Assembly (NCBI RefSeq): GCF_000236035.1
Contig: NZ_JH393257.1
Location: 1,287,532-1,351,531, forward strand
DNA: 64,000 nucleotides
Source: Vreelandella boliviensis LC1
GTDB taxonomy: Bacteria; Pseudomonadota; Gammaproteobacteria; Pseudomonadales; Halomonadaceae
Reading direction: 5' to 3'
Part shown: piece by piece, positions 50,210 to 59,238 of the stretch
How positions within the stretch are numbered: position 1 is the stretch's first letter
How the letters are laid out: the number at the start of each line of letters is the position of its first letter
Made by a program: the position numbers and the translations under genes
The notes under the pieces: model-generated
What the model was told of the DNA's origin: nothing
Databases searched by the model: none
What the model saw: the letters and a program-made list of their open reading frames with translations, nothing else

Positions 50210-50741
50210 GGGTCAAACCATAGAGCCCAGCGATACGGCTTTCAAGCAACTTAAGTTGGTACTCAACGTGAGGGTGGTGGTGGAGGATGTGAATATAGAG
50301 TGCGTCACCCCTAATGCGTAGTGTCAACGTACCAGGCGTTAGGTTGACTAGGTTAGCCATCAGCAATTGTTGAGGAGGTTGCTTTAGCAGGCGAAAACAG
50401 TAGGTGTGGGTTAGAGTATTGGCATGATAACGCTGGCTGATTGCCAGCTTGGCGACTTCCAGAGCTCCCTTTAAGCTGGATTTCAGCATAAAACCAATGA
50501 AAAGGGGAAGTTTCCACCAGCGTAACTGCCTCGGCCATGTCGCCACACTGACAGGGGCACAGAGTGCTATGACGAGCGCCAGTGCAACGCCTATCCATAG
50601 GCTACCTTTCCCTTCCGTAAGCACCCACCATAGGCCGCTGTAGAGTAGCGTACGCAATAGCAACGCTTGCCAGGGTGGTGGCTGCCACCTTCCCAGCCAT
50701 CCGGTTAATCTTTTGGATCTAAGAAGCATTACTGGCAGCAC
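50184..50741 (-). CDS. mrpE: Mrp-type antiporter subunit E
   Basis: 185-residue MnhE/PhaE family protein with two or three membrane helices at the N-terminus and a cytoplasmic C-terminal domain containing LLMANLVNLTPGTLTL, the family signature, and HPHVEYQLKLLESRI. The start is GTG 50741 or ATG 50729; neither has a clear ribosome-binding site and both overlap or abut the end of the CDF gene (50719), so translation is probably coupled to it. Confidence 0.9.
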   Translation of the reverse strand: MLPVMLLRSKRLTGWLGRWQPPPWQALLLRTLLYSGLWWVLTEGKGSLWIGVALALVIALCAPVSVATWPRQLRWWKLPLFIGFMLKSSLKGALEVAKLAISQRYHANTLTHTYCFRLLKQPPQQLLMANLVNLTPGTLTLRIRGDALYIHILHHHPHVEYQLKLLESRIAGLYGLTHGPTEYQP

Positions 50742-51909
50742 GGGTGATAAACAGCACTTCCACGTGACCTAGCCACTCGATATCGCTAGCCAGCGCTTTT
50801 AGCTGGCTGGCAAGGCACTGGGGGGGCTGATTAACCGCGTCATCAATGATCAGCGATACCGAGACCTTATCTTCCAAGTAGTGCAACTGAAGCTCGTTCA
50901 GCGTGCGCCATACCGGATGCTTATACCAGCGCGCATCCAGGGCGGCCTCTACTTCTGGTCGTAGCGGTAACCCCGGCAGACGGCTGGGGTCACCCGCTCC
51001 GGCGTCGTCTTCGGGGTCAACGTGGAAAATAACATCGGTGAGCGCGGGGAATTCATGGCGTAACCGGCGGCTCACTTCGTTACCGATTTCATGAGCTTCC
51101 GAAACGGTAATCTTAGGCCCGACCACTACGTGGAGGTCGACCATTACCCAGCCAGCCGACTGGCGCGTGCGCAGATCGTGGACACTATCCACACCCGGCA
51201 CGCTGCAGGCAACGTCGTGCATTTGGTTTTGCGCATCCACCGGTAGCGCGGTATCCACTAACTCCCGAGCGGACTCCCACAGCAAGTCCAAACCTACCTT
51301 GCCGACTAATAAACCCACGATAATGGCGGCTACGGCATCCAGCCAACCCAAACCGAACTGGGCTCCCACCAAGGCCACCAGCACCACGGCGGTGGATAAT
51401 GCATCGCTGCGTGAGTGCCAGGCGTTGGCTTCGAGTAATTTTGACTTTACCCGCTTGGCGACCCGCATGGTGTAGCGGAAAATCCACTCTTTGCTAAATA
51501 GCGCAATGACGGTAATCACAATCGCCAGCGCGCCAGGGGCGTTAACGTCGGTGCCGCTAAACAGCCGATCCAGGCTCGACCAGGCAATCGCGCCAGCCAC
51601 GAAAATCAGCACGCTTCCCAGTAGCAGTGTCGTGAGGGTTTCGATTCGTCCGTGACCATAGTGGTGGTCTCTATCGGGCTCTTGGCGTCCGTAGTGAATG
51701 GCAGCCAGGACAAAGCCGTCGGTGACTAAATCAGATAGGGAGTGAATACCGTCGGCGATCAACGCCGCTGAACCGACCATAAAGCCGATCGTGACTTTTA
51801 CGATGCTCAATAGAGCATCTAACCACGCACCGATGTAGGTGACACGCTTGGCATCTTGGCTAAGTCGCGCTTGGTCGTGAACCACTGGCGTTTCGATGGT
51901 CTGAGTCAT
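50719..51909 (-). CDS. cation diffusion facilitator (FieF-like divalent metal/H+ antiporter)
   Basis: Inner-membrane CDF exporter, 396 residues from ATG at 51909 (CAAGGTACCC upstream); a longer frame from 51930 is possible. Six TM helices. The metal site is given by DGIHSLSDLVTD in TM2 (Asp x3 ... Asp) and HSRSDALSTAVV in TM5, as in FieF. A cytoplasmic C-terminal domain follows, with HDLRTRQSAGWVMVDLHVVV, and an extra about 100-residue tail beyond the usual CDF end. It is the first gene of the unit and overlaps mrpE, an unusual partner. Substrate (Fe, Zn, Mn, Co) cannot be fixed. Confidence 0.9.
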   Translation of the reverse strand: MTQTIETPVVHDQARLSQDAKRVTYIGAWLDALLSIVKVTIGFMVGSAALIADGIHSLSDLVTDGFVLAAIHYGRQEPDRDHHYGHGRIETLTTLLLGSVLIFVAGAIAWSSLDRLFSGTDVNAPGALAIVITVIALFSKEWIFRYTMRVAKRVKSKLLEANAWHSRSDALSTAVVLVALVGAQFGLGWLDAVAAIIVGLLVGKVGLDLLWESARELVDTALPVDAQNQMHDVACSVPGVDSVHDLRTRQSAGWVMVDLHVVVGPKITVSEAHEIGNEVSRRLRHEFPALTDVIFHVDPEDDAGAGDPSRLPGLPLRPEVEAALDARWYKHPVWRTLNELQLHYLEDKVSVSLIIDDAVNQPPQCLASQLKALASDIEWLGHVEVLFITRAASNAS

Positions 51910-52125
51910 GGGTACCTTGCAAGGACGCACGCATTCAATAGATGCCTATTGTAGCGCACTCCTTATATCCTCTATAGCCTCCACTGCGTTCAAGCTGTGA
52001 AACGCCTCCTTTGAGTGTCAGTGGCGGTTAGTGTCAGCAAAGCCAATGGCGGACAATGAATTAGCGGATGTGTATCCTTAAGCGCCATTGCAAACATTAA
52101 ATAGTTTCTATACACAGGATTTTTT

Positions 52126-52926
52126 ATGGATTGGCTCCAGGTGGTGGTGTTAGCGGTTGTTCAGGGAATCTCCGAATTTTTACCCGTTTCAAGCTCTGCT
52201 CACCTGATTTTGGTGCCTGTTTTGACAGATTGGCAGGATCAAGGCTTAGCCTTTGATGTGGCACTGCATTTAGGCAGTCTCTCCGCGGTCATCATCTATT
52301 TCAGGCACGAAATCTGGCAAATGATCACCAGCAGCCTGGCCGCCATCGGGGGGAAAGGCGTCAACGAGGATGCGCGGCTCGCCTTTTGGGTGACATTGGC
52401 CACTATCCCCGTGGGTATTATTGGCTTACTGCTGCACGATGTTATTTCTCACTATATGCGCTCTACGCTGATTATCGGCGTTAGTTTAATTGGTTTCGGT
52501 CTATTGTTGGGGTATGCGGATTGGCGTAAGCAGGGTACGCGAAGCGAGTACCAGCTGCGTTTAAAGGATGTTCTGATTATTGGCGGCGCCCAGGCGCTGG
52601 CGCTAATTCCGGGGGCATCGCGCTCAGGGATTACCATTACGGCGGCACTAATGGTGGGGATGAGCCGTGAAGGGGCAGCGCGCTTCTCTTTTTTACTGTC
52701 GATCCCAGTGATTGTGTTGGCGGGAGGCTTAGAAGCAGTGGGGCTGCTAAGCGCCCCACAGTCGATTGATTGGTCAGCGATGCTAGTGGGAACCCTGCTA
52801 TCGGGGGTAAGCGCGTATTTGTGTATTCACTACTTCCTGGTGCTCATAAAAAAATTAGGAATGCAGCCCTTTGTCATTTATCGCGTGCTGTTCGGCGCCT
52901 GGCTGCTGTGGTTTTTTCATTTTTAA
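52126..52926 (+). CDS. uppP: undecaprenyl-diphosphatase
   Basis: Inner-membrane phosphatase (BacA/UppP) recycling the lipid carrier of peptidoglycan and O-antigen synthesis. 266 residues, about eight helices. Family motifs: GISEFLPVSSSAHLIL near residue 15 with the catalytic Glu, and the GASRSGITIT phosphatase loop with the key Arg near residue 167. Normal length. The stop TAA lies inside a 15-bp tandem repeat. apbE follows 41 nt later. Confidence 0.96.
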   Translation: MDWLQVVVLAVVQGISEFLPVSSSAHLILVPVLTDWQDQGLAFDVALHLGSLSAVIIYFRHEIWQMITSSLAAIGGKGVNEDARLAFWVTLATIPVGIIGLLLHDVISHYMRSTLIIGVSLIGFGLLLGYADWRKQGTRSEYQLRLKDVLIIGGAQALALIPGASRSGITITAALMVGMSREGAARFSFLLSIPVIVLAGGLEAVGLLSAPQSIDWSAMLVGTLLSGVSAYLCIHYFLVLIKKLGMQPFVIYRVLFGAWLLWFFHF

Positions 52927-52960
52927 GTGCGTCATTTTTAAGTGCTTCATTTTTAGGCAA
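52920..52960 (+). repeat. 15-bp tandem repeat across the uppP stop codon
   Basis: TTTTTAAGTGCGTCA (52920-52934), TTTTTAAGTGCTTCA (52935-52949), then a partial third copy. The uppP stop TAA is within the first unit. Confidence 0.9.
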
Positions 52961-52967
52961 GGCAACG

Positions 52968-54143
52968 ATGAAAAAAATTAAACAGAAATTGGCTGGTGAA
53001 CGCAGTACAAGGTGGCGCCGTACATTGATCGTGATGGGCTCGCTGCTGGGCTTAGCGATGGGCGTGGCAGGCTGCTCAGAGAGTGATCGTCCGCTGGAGC
53101 CTCCGGTACGCTTTGATGGCAATATTTTTGGCACCTTCTATCAGGTAACCATTATGGATCCGCTCACTTTGGGCGAGTCTCTTGATTTGGAAGAGGGTTT
53201 CAAAGCAGAGCTGGAAAGCGTTGACCAGGCGATGTCCACCTACCGTGATGATGCCGAACTGATCGCTTTTAACGAGGCCCCGCTGGAAGAGTGGCAGCCG
53301 CTCTCCAATGAGCTTATTGAGGTATTGGCGATTAGCCAGTCAGTCGCTGAAGCCAGCCACGGTGCTTTTGATATTACTGTGGGCGACTTGGTTAATTTGT
53401 GGAGTTTCGGGCCCGGCGCGAGGACTGAAGTGGAGCCTTCCGATGATGTTCTCGCCGAGCAGCTTACCCAGGTAGGCTTTGACGCCCTAGAGATCGATAG
53501 CCAAAATATGCAGGCGCGGCGTACCCGCGATGTATTTGTTGATCTTTCCGGTGTGGCAAAAGGCCATGCCACCGACCGGGTAGCCGCTTACCTGAATCAG
53601 CAGGGCATAGAGCACTACTTGGTCAATTTAGGCGGTGATCTGATTGCACGTGGCCTGCGCGATGAAGAAGAGCAAACGCCTTGGCGTATTGGTATTGAGG
53701 TACCCGAGGATGGCCAGCAGCGTGCCCAGCATATTATTCCGCTAGAGAGCATGTCGGTGGCTACTTCTGGTGACTACCGCAACTATTTTGAAGTGGATGG
53801 TCAGCGCTTCTCCCACACCATTGATCCGCGTACGGGGCGGCCGGTGACCCACCAGCTTGCGTCGGTGTCTGTTTTCCACCCCTCCAACGCCTGGGCGGAT
53901 GCCTGGGCGACAGCGCTACTGGTGGTGGGCGAAGAAGACGCTATACAGATGGCGCTCGATAATAGCCTTAAAGTATTAATGCTAGTCCGTGAGGGTGACG
54001 AATGGCGGAGTATCGCCAGCCCTGAATTTATTGATTACTTTGGTGAGACCTTGGTGAACGAGTTGGGCATTGAACAATTTTCCACCTCTCCATCACCAAC
54101 CACCAACACAGCGCCCGCCGTCCAACCGGTAACAGGTGAATAA
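52968..54143 (+). CDS. apbE: FAD:protein FMN transferase (ApbE lipoprotein)
   Basis: Periplasmic Mg2+-dependent enzyme that attaches FMN to Thr of flavoproteins such as NqrB, NqrC and RnfG. Start at ATG 52968 (391 residues); the open frame continues 66 codons upstream but overlaps uppP and lacks a signal. The N-terminus is charged, then hydrophobic, ending in the lipobox VAGC. ApbE motifs: DQAMSTYRDDAELIAFN, GAFDITVGDLVNLWSFG, DLSGVAKGHATDR, and the metal-binding SHTIDPRTGRPV and AWADAWATALLV. The C-terminal tail is Pro/Thr rich. The modified target is not encoded in the window. Confidence 0.93.
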   Translation: MKKIKQKLAGERSTRWRRTLIVMGSLLGLAMGVAGCSESDRPLEPPVRFDGNIFGTFYQVTIMDPLTLGESLDLEEGFKAELESVDQAMSTYRDDAELIAFNEAPLEEWQPLSNELIEVLAISQSVAEASHGAFDITVGDLVNLWSFGPGARTEVEPSDDVLAEQLTQVGFDALEIDSQNMQARRTRDVFVDLSGVAKGHATDRVAAYLNQQGIEHYLVNLGGDLIARGLRDEEEQTPWRIGIEVPEDGQQRAQHIIPLESMSVATSGDYRNYFEVDGQRFSHTIDPRTGRPVTHQLASVSVFHPSNAWADAWATALLVVGEEDAIQMALDNSLKVLMLVREGDEWRSIASPEFIDYFGETLVNELGIEQFSTSPSPTTNTAPAVQPVTGE

Positions 54144-54144
54144 C

Positions 54145-55515
54145 ATGCAAGAACTGGATATTGTCATTCTCGCTGCGGGTAAAGGCACGCGGATGAATTC
54201 GCAAATTCCTAAAGTGCTCCACCCCTTGGCGGGCAAACCCATGGTTCAGCATGTGCTGGATACAGCCTCTGGGTTGCAGCCTGACCGGACTCATGTCGTG
54301 ATTGGCCATGGTGCTGACCAGCTGCGCGAAGCGCTGGCAGAAAATTCAGTGCAGTTTGCCGTGCAGGCCGAGCAGAAGGGCACCGGGCACGCGGTGGCTC
54401 AAGCGCTTGAGCAGTTGGGCAGCGGCAAGGTGTTAATCCTTTACGGCGATGTACCGCTGCTGCAGCGGGAATCCTTAAGCGAGCTATTGGCCCATGTGGA
54501 TGAACAGCACATGGGACTATTGACGGTAACGCTAGCCGAGCCTACCGGCTATGGGCGGATTGAGCGCAACGATGCAGGCGATGCGGTGGCGATTGTTGAG
54601 CAAAAAGATGCCAGCAGTGCCCAGCTTGCCATCACCGAATGCAATACCGGCATTATGGCCATGACCAGCGGTCAGCTAAAACGCTGGTTGCCGCAGCTTT
54701 CATCTAATAATGCCCAGGGTGAATACTACCTAACCGATGTAATAGCCATGGCAGCGGCAGAAGACATCAAAGTGTGCACTGTCCAACCGGCCACCGCCGT
54801 CGAAGTAGAAGGCGTTAACAACCGGGCACAAATGGCCCGCCTGGAGCGCGTTTATCAACGCCAATTGGCCGACAAGTTAATGGCGCAGGGGGTGGCTCTT
54901 GCCGACCCTGAACGGCTCGATGTTCGCGGGCGTTTAACCTGCGGGCACGATGTATTTATTGATGTGGGCTGCGTGTTTGAAGGCGAAGTTGAATTAGGTG
55001 AAGGCGTTCGGGTTGGCCCCTACTGTGTCATCAAAAACAGCACCATTGGTGCGCAAAGCGTGATAGACACCCATAGTGTAATAGAAGGCACCGTGGCAGC
55101 GGGACTAAACCAGATTGGCCCCTTTGCGCGGTTACGTCCCGGTACGCGAATGGCGGTAAAAGCCAAGGTGGGCAATTTTGTTGAAACCAAAAACGCTGAT
55201 GTGGGAGAGGGCAGTAAGATTAATCACTTAAGCTATGTCGGCGATGCTCATTTAGGGCGGGATGTGAATGTGGGAGCAGGCACTATTACCTGTAACTACG
55301 ACGGAGCTAATAAACACCGTACTGATATTGGCGATAATGCATTTATTGGCTCCAACTCTGCGTTGGTAGCACCTGTTACGATAGGCAAAGGCGCCACTGT
55401 CGGGGCTGGATCTACGATTGCTAAAGATGTCACCGACTACGCTTTGGCAGTAACCCGAGGCCGCCAGTTAGAAAAAATTGATTGGCTGCGCCCCAGCAAG
55501 CGGACAGAGCCATAG
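54145..55515 (+). CDS. glmU: bifunctional N-acetylglucosamine-1-phosphate uridyltransferase / glucosamine-1-phosphate acetyltransferase
   Basis: Makes UDP-GlcNAc for peptidoglycan and LPS. 456 residues from ATG 54145, with AGGTG upstream; an in-frame GTG at 54136 overlaps apbE and is less likely. N-terminal uridyltransferase: ILAAGKGTRMNSQIPK, YGDVPLL, ECNTGIM. C-terminal left-handed beta helix with hexapeptide repeats: KVGNFVETKNADVGEGSKINHLSYVGD and the acetyltransferase YDGANKHRT. Its stop TAG sits in a 15-bp tandem repeat. glmS follows. Confidence 0.97.
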   Translation: MQELDIVILAAGKGTRMNSQIPKVLHPLAGKPMVQHVLDTASGLQPDRTHVVIGHGADQLREALAENSVQFAVQAEQKGTGHAVAQALEQLGSGKVLILYGDVPLLQRESLSELLAHVDEQHMGLLTVTLAEPTGYGRIERNDAGDAVAIVEQKDASSAQLAITECNTGIMAMTSGQLKRWLPQLSSNNAQGEYYLTDVIAMAAAEDIKVCTVQPATAVEVEGVNNRAQMARLERVYQRQLADKLMAQGVALADPERLDVRGRLTCGHDVFIDVGCVFEGEVELGEGVRVGPYCVIKNSTIGAQSVIDTHSVIEGTVAAGLNQIGPFARLRPGTRMAVKAKVGNFVETKNADVGEGSKINHLSYVGDAHLGRDVNVGAGTITCNYDGANKHRTDIGDNAFIGSNSALVAPVTIGKGATVGAGSTIAKDVTDYALAVTRGRQLEKIDWLRPSKRTEP

Positions 55516-55540
55516 TACTTTGATGAATAGTACTTTAAAT
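55512..55540 (+). repeat. 15-bp tandem repeat across the glmU stop codon
   Basis: ATAGTACTTTGATGA (55512-55526) followed by ATAGTACTTTAAAT (55527-55540) and weaker AGTATTAAAAATAG copies. The glmU stop TAG (55513-55515) lies in unit one. Confidence 0.75.
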
Positions 55541-55681
55541 AGTATTAAAAATAGTTCTAAACATCGTTCAAAGAATCATTAAAAAGCCGTATTCATATAC
55601 CTATGCCGTCGATTTATCTTTCTGCGCATTGGTTGAGTCGCTTATTTGAAGTGCTCTGGTTAATAACCTAGGAGAGTGATC

Positions 55682-57523
55682 ATGTGTGGCATTGTAGCCG
55701 CCGTTGCCCAGCGCAACGTCCAAGAAATCCTATTAGAAGGGCTAAGGCGCCTGGAGTATCGCGGCTACGATTCGGCCGGTATGACGGTGTTCAGTGATGG
55801 GGTATTAACTCGTCATCGTGCGCTTGGAAAAGTGGCGGCGCTTGCCGCGGAGTTGGATAAGGCCGCGCTGCCGGGTTTTTCGGGCATAGCGCACACCCGC
55901 TGGGCAACTCACGGTAAACCCTCAGAAGCTAATGCACACCCGCATCATAGTGGTAGCCAGGTTCATGAAAACCAAGTTGCCGTTGTTCACAATGGCATTA
56001 TTGAGAACTATGAGGCAATAAAAGATAACCTGCAGCGCAGTGGCTATGAGTTTAGCTCCGAAACTGACACCGAAGTGATTGCTCACTTACTTTCCGAAAA
56101 GCTGGCCGATGGGCTCACCCTGTTTGATGCTACGCAGCAGATCGTTAACGGCTTAGGCGGCGCCTACGCGCTGGGGGTAATGAGTGCCAAAGAGCCAGGG
56201 GTGGTGGTTGGCGCTCGCCAGGGTAGCCCACTGGTGATTGGTGTGGGAATTAATGAAGCCTTTTTAGCCTCTGACCCGCTGGCGCTGCTGCCGGTGACGG
56301 ATCGCTTTATTTACCTTGAAGAGGGCGACCTGGTTGAGCTGCGTGAGCAGGGCGCCATTCGCATTGTAGATCGCCACGGTAACGACGTAGAGCGCCCTAT
56401 CCATACCTTTGAGCACGGTGATGGCGCGGCCAGTAAGGGCGAGTATCGCCACTATATGCTCAAGGAAATTTTTGAGCAGCCGACGGTTATTGAGGCGGCA
56501 TTAGAGGGGCGGCTGAGCGCTCAAAGCGTATTAGTGGAGAGCTTTGGCCCGGATGCACTGGCGCTTTTCCAACGTACTCGCCACGTGCATATCATCGCTT
56601 GCGGTACCAGCTACCACGCGGGGCTGGTGGCACGTTACTGGCTAGAACGGTATGCAGGTGTGCCGGTGCAGGTCGAGGTTGCCTCCGAGTATCGCTACCG
56701 CCACCCGGTCGTGCCTGAAGGAACGCTATTTGTCACCCTCTCCCAATCTGGCGAAACCGCCGATACGCTGGCCGCACTGCGCTTTGCTAAAACCCTTAAC
56801 TATGCGGGGTCGCTGGCGATCTGTAATGTACCCGGTAGTTCGCTGGTGCGTGAATCTGATATCACGTTAATGACCCGTGCAGGTCCTGAAATTGGCGTTG
56901 CCTCCACCAAAGCCTTTACCACCCAGCTAGTGGCGTTAATGCTGCTAACGCTTTCAGTGAGTAAAGCCAAAAGCCAGGTCGAATACCCGGATATAATCGC
57001 CGCGCTGCGCACGCTGCCAGAAGTGTGTCAGCGGGTGCTAGCGCTGGATAGCCAGATCGAAACGCTTTCCCAGGCGTTTGCTGATAAACATCATGCACTC
57101 TTCTTGGGGCGCGGGGCTCAATATCCGATTGCCCTTGAGGGGGCGCTGAAACTCAAAGAGATTTCCTATATCCATGCCGAGGCGTACCCCGCCGGGGAGT
57201 TAAAGCATGGCCCGCTGGCGCTAGTGGACAGCGAAATGCCGGTGATCTCGGTCGCACCCAACGATGATCTGCTTGAAAAGCTTAAATCCAACCTTCAGGA
57301 AGTTCGCGCCCGCGGCGGCCAGCTGTTTGTGTTTGCCGATGAGAGCGTGGGTATCGAGGGTCAGGAAGATATTCGCGTACTGACCTTGCCACACGTGCAT
57401 GAAGCGCTGGCTCCGCTGCTGTATACCCTGCCGCTACAGCTATTGAGTTACCACGTAGCAGTGCTCAAAGGCACCGATGTAGATCAGCCCCGAAACCTGG
57501 CTAAAAGTGTGACGGTGGAGTGA
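55682..57523 (+). CDS. glmS: glutamine--fructose-6-phosphate aminotransferase (isomerizing)
   Basis: First step of hexosamine synthesis. 613 residues from ATG 55682, so that Cys2, the N-terminal nucleophile, is exposed after Met removal (MCGIVAAVAQR); GGAGAG precedes. Glutaminase domain with RRLEYRGYDSAGM, HTRWATHGKPSEANAHPH. Two SIS sugar-isomerase domains with IACGTSYHAG, LSQSGETADTLAALR, STKAFTTQ and the C-terminal DQPRNLAKSVTVE. It follows glmU as in E. coli. No glmS ribozyme is expected or seen. Confidence 0.98.
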   Translation: MCGIVAAVAQRNVQEILLEGLRRLEYRGYDSAGMTVFSDGVLTRHRALGKVAALAAELDKAALPGFSGIAHTRWATHGKPSEANAHPHHSGSQVHENQVAVVHNGIIENYEAIKDNLQRSGYEFSSETDTEVIAHLLSEKLADGLTLFDATQQIVNGLGGAYALGVMSAKEPGVVVGARQGSPLVIGVGINEAFLASDPLALLPVTDRFIYLEEGDLVELREQGAIRIVDRHGNDVERPIHTFEHGDGAASKGEYRHYMLKEIFEQPTVIEAALEGRLSAQSVLVESFGPDALALFQRTRHVHIIACGTSYHAGLVARYWLERYAGVPVQVEVASEYRYRHPVVPEGTLFVTLSQSGETADTLAALRFAKTLNYAGSLAICNVPGSSLVRESDITLMTRAGPEIGVASTKAFTTQLVALMLLTLSVSKAKSQVEYPDIIAALRTLPEVCQRVLALDSQIETLSQAFADKHHALFLGRGAQYPIALEGALKLKEISYIHAEAYPAGELKHGPLALVDSEMPVISVAPNDDLLEKLKSNLQEVRARGGQLFVFADESVGIEGQEDIRVLTLPHVHEALAPLLYTLPLQLLSYHVAVLKGTDVDQPRNLAKSVTVE

Positions 57524-57571
57524 TTAAGGTGTCAGACTTTAAATTTAGTTAAGCCAATAAACACACGTTAC

Positions 57572-57596
57572 AAGATGCGGCAATTAGCCGCATCTT
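57572..57596 (+). terminator. hairpin after glmS, possible terminator
   Basis: Perfect 10-bp stem AAGATGCGGC (57572-57581) / GCCGCATCTT (57587-57596), 5-nt loop, but no T run after it. Confidence 0.5.
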
Positions 57597-57682
57597 ATGC
57601 GCAGCCGTTGCGTTGCAGCATGTGGTTAGGGTGCTTATGATCGTGGCGGTCTTTTCTCCCTCCTGCATTGGATAACATTGTT

Positions 57683-59149
57683 ATGAAACCACCAAACGTC
57701 CTCGTAACCCGGCATTATGCTAGCCGGGTCGCTTGGCTGTTGCTTGCCTGCTGTCTTTTCGTTTTTCCCTCTCTTTCTTATGCCGCCGCCGGGCCCCTTG
57801 ATCTTACTCTTTCGCTTGCCGGTATCTCTTCTGTCGTGATCTTCGTGCTCGCCTACGCGTTGGTGATGAGTGAAGAGCTACTGCATATGCGTAAGTCTAA
57901 GCCGGTACTGGTCGCGGCGGGGCTTATCTGGGGGCTAGTGGCTTGGGTTTATGTACAAGCGGGGATGCCGCAAGAGGCGGAAATTGCCTTCCGTGAAACG
58001 CTGCTTGAATACGCCGAGCTGCTGCTGTTTTTGCTGGTTGCGATGACCTATATCAACGCCATGGAAGAACGTCGCGTATTTGATGCGCTGCGCTCTTGGC
58101 TAGTGCGCAAAGGTTTTAGCTACCGCACTTTGTTCTGGATTACCGGTGTGATGGCCTTCGGCATTTCGGCGATCGCCAATAATATGACCACCGCCATGCT
58201 GATGTGCGCCGTGGTGCTGAAAGTGGCCGAGGGGGATAATAAGTTTATCGGCCTTTGCTGCGTCAACGTGGTGGTAGCCTCAAACGCGGGCGGTGCCTTT
58301 AGCCCGTTCGGCGATATCACCACGCTAATGGTGTGGCAGGCAGGCCAAGTACCGTTTGAAGGCTTCTTCGCGCTGCTGCTTCCCTCGGTGGTTAATTTTA
58401 TGGTGCCTGCGGTCATCATGAACTTCTTTATCGTCAATCGTCAGCCTGCATCGCTTAAAGAGAACGTTTGGCTCAAGCGCGGGGCGCGGCGGATTATCGT
58501 GCTGTTTTTGCTCACCGTGGCCATCTCGGTACTCTGCCACTCTGTGCTGTATTTACCCCCCGCCATGGGCATGATGTTTGGTTTAGGACTACTGCAGTTC
58601 TTTGGCTACTACCTCCGTCGCAGCCTGCCGCGCTCGCTTGAACGCAAACGGGAGCGCTACTCCCGCCGGGGCGATTGGAAGAAGTTGGAGCAGCTTGGTA
58701 GCGTGGTCCCCTTTGATATTTTTAGCCGTATTGCGCGCTCAGAGTGGGATACGCTGCTGTTCTTCTACGGGGTGGTGATGTGCGTGGGTGGCCTTGGCTT
58801 CATGGGTTATCTCGGCCTGCTTTCTGAAACGCTCTACGGTAGTTGGAACCCGGTGTGGGCTAACGTGGTGCTGGGGCTTATCTCGGCGGTAGTCGATAAC
58901 ATCCCGGTGATGTTCGCGGTACTCTCCATGGCCCCGGATATGTCCGAAGGTAATTGGCTGCTAATCACACTAACCGCAGGTGTGGGGGGCAGTTTGCTCT
59001 CGATGGGCTCTGCTGCGGGCGTTGCCCTTATGGGCCAGGCACGCGGCATCTATACCTTTGCCGTTCACCTACGCTGGGTGCCCGCTATTTTATTGGGTTA
59101 TATCGCCAGCATTGCCGCGCATCTCTGGATTAACGGCGCGTTGTTTTAA
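57683..59149 (+). CDS. nhaD: Na+/H+ antiporter NhaD
   Basis: Sodium/proton antiporter of the NhaD (ion transporter superfamily) type common in marine and halophilic bacteria. 488 residues from ATG 57683; an in-frame TTG at 57668 would add five. About 12-13 helices after a hydrophobic leader (AWLLLACCLFVFPSLSYAAA). Family features include FGISAIANNMTTAMLMCAVVL, NAGGAFSPFGDITTLMVW and the mirror-related ISAVVDNIPVMFAVLSM, with DN and NN pairs that may carry ions. It exports Na+ in exchange for H+, fitting halophily. Monocistronic, with a terminator after it. Confidence 0.94.
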   Translation: MKPPNVLVTRHYASRVAWLLLACCLFVFPSLSYAAAGPLDLTLSLAGISSVVIFVLAYALVMSEELLHMRKSKPVLVAAGLIWGLVAWVYVQAGMPQEAEIAFRETLLEYAELLLFLLVAMTYINAMEERRVFDALRSWLVRKGFSYRTLFWITGVMAFGISAIANNMTTAMLMCAVVLKVAEGDNKFIGLCCVNVVVASNAGGAFSPFGDITTLMVWQAGQVPFEGFFALLLPSVVNFMVPAVIMNFFIVNRQPASLKENVWLKRGARRIIVLFLLTVAISVLCHSVLYLPPAMGMMFGLGLLQFFGYYLRRSLPRSLERKRERYSRRGDWKKLEQLGSVVPFDIFSRIARSEWDTLLFFYGVVMCVGGLGFMGYLGLLSETLYGSWNPVWANVVLGLISAVVDNIPVMFAVLSMAPDMSEGNWLLITLTAGVGGSLLSMGSAAGVALMGQARGIYTFAVHLRWVPAILLGYIASIAAHLWINGALF

Positions 59150-59165
59150 ACTCTGTATAGCAAAC

Positions 59166-59206
59166 TGAAAACGCCCCTCACTGTGTAACCAGTGGGGGGC
59201 GTTTCT
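59166..59206. terminator. bidirectional terminator between nhaD and the CBS-domain gene
   Basis: Near-perfect 14-bp inverted repeat AACGCCCCTCACTG / CAGTGGGGGGCGTT (about 59169-59203), with A and T runs at the two sides, between convergent genes. Confidence 0.85.
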
Positions 59207-59238
59207 AGGTGTAAATTAAATTGGTTAACAATCAGTCG

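Noticed and set aside
52770..52967. N-terminal extension of apbE
   Set aside because: Overlaps uppP in another frame and lacks a signal sequence; the lipoprotein signal starts at 52968.
57524..57682. Riboswitch considered upstream of nhaD
   Set aside because: Only one simple hairpin seen; no structure that I can match to a known Na+ or pH-responsive RNA.
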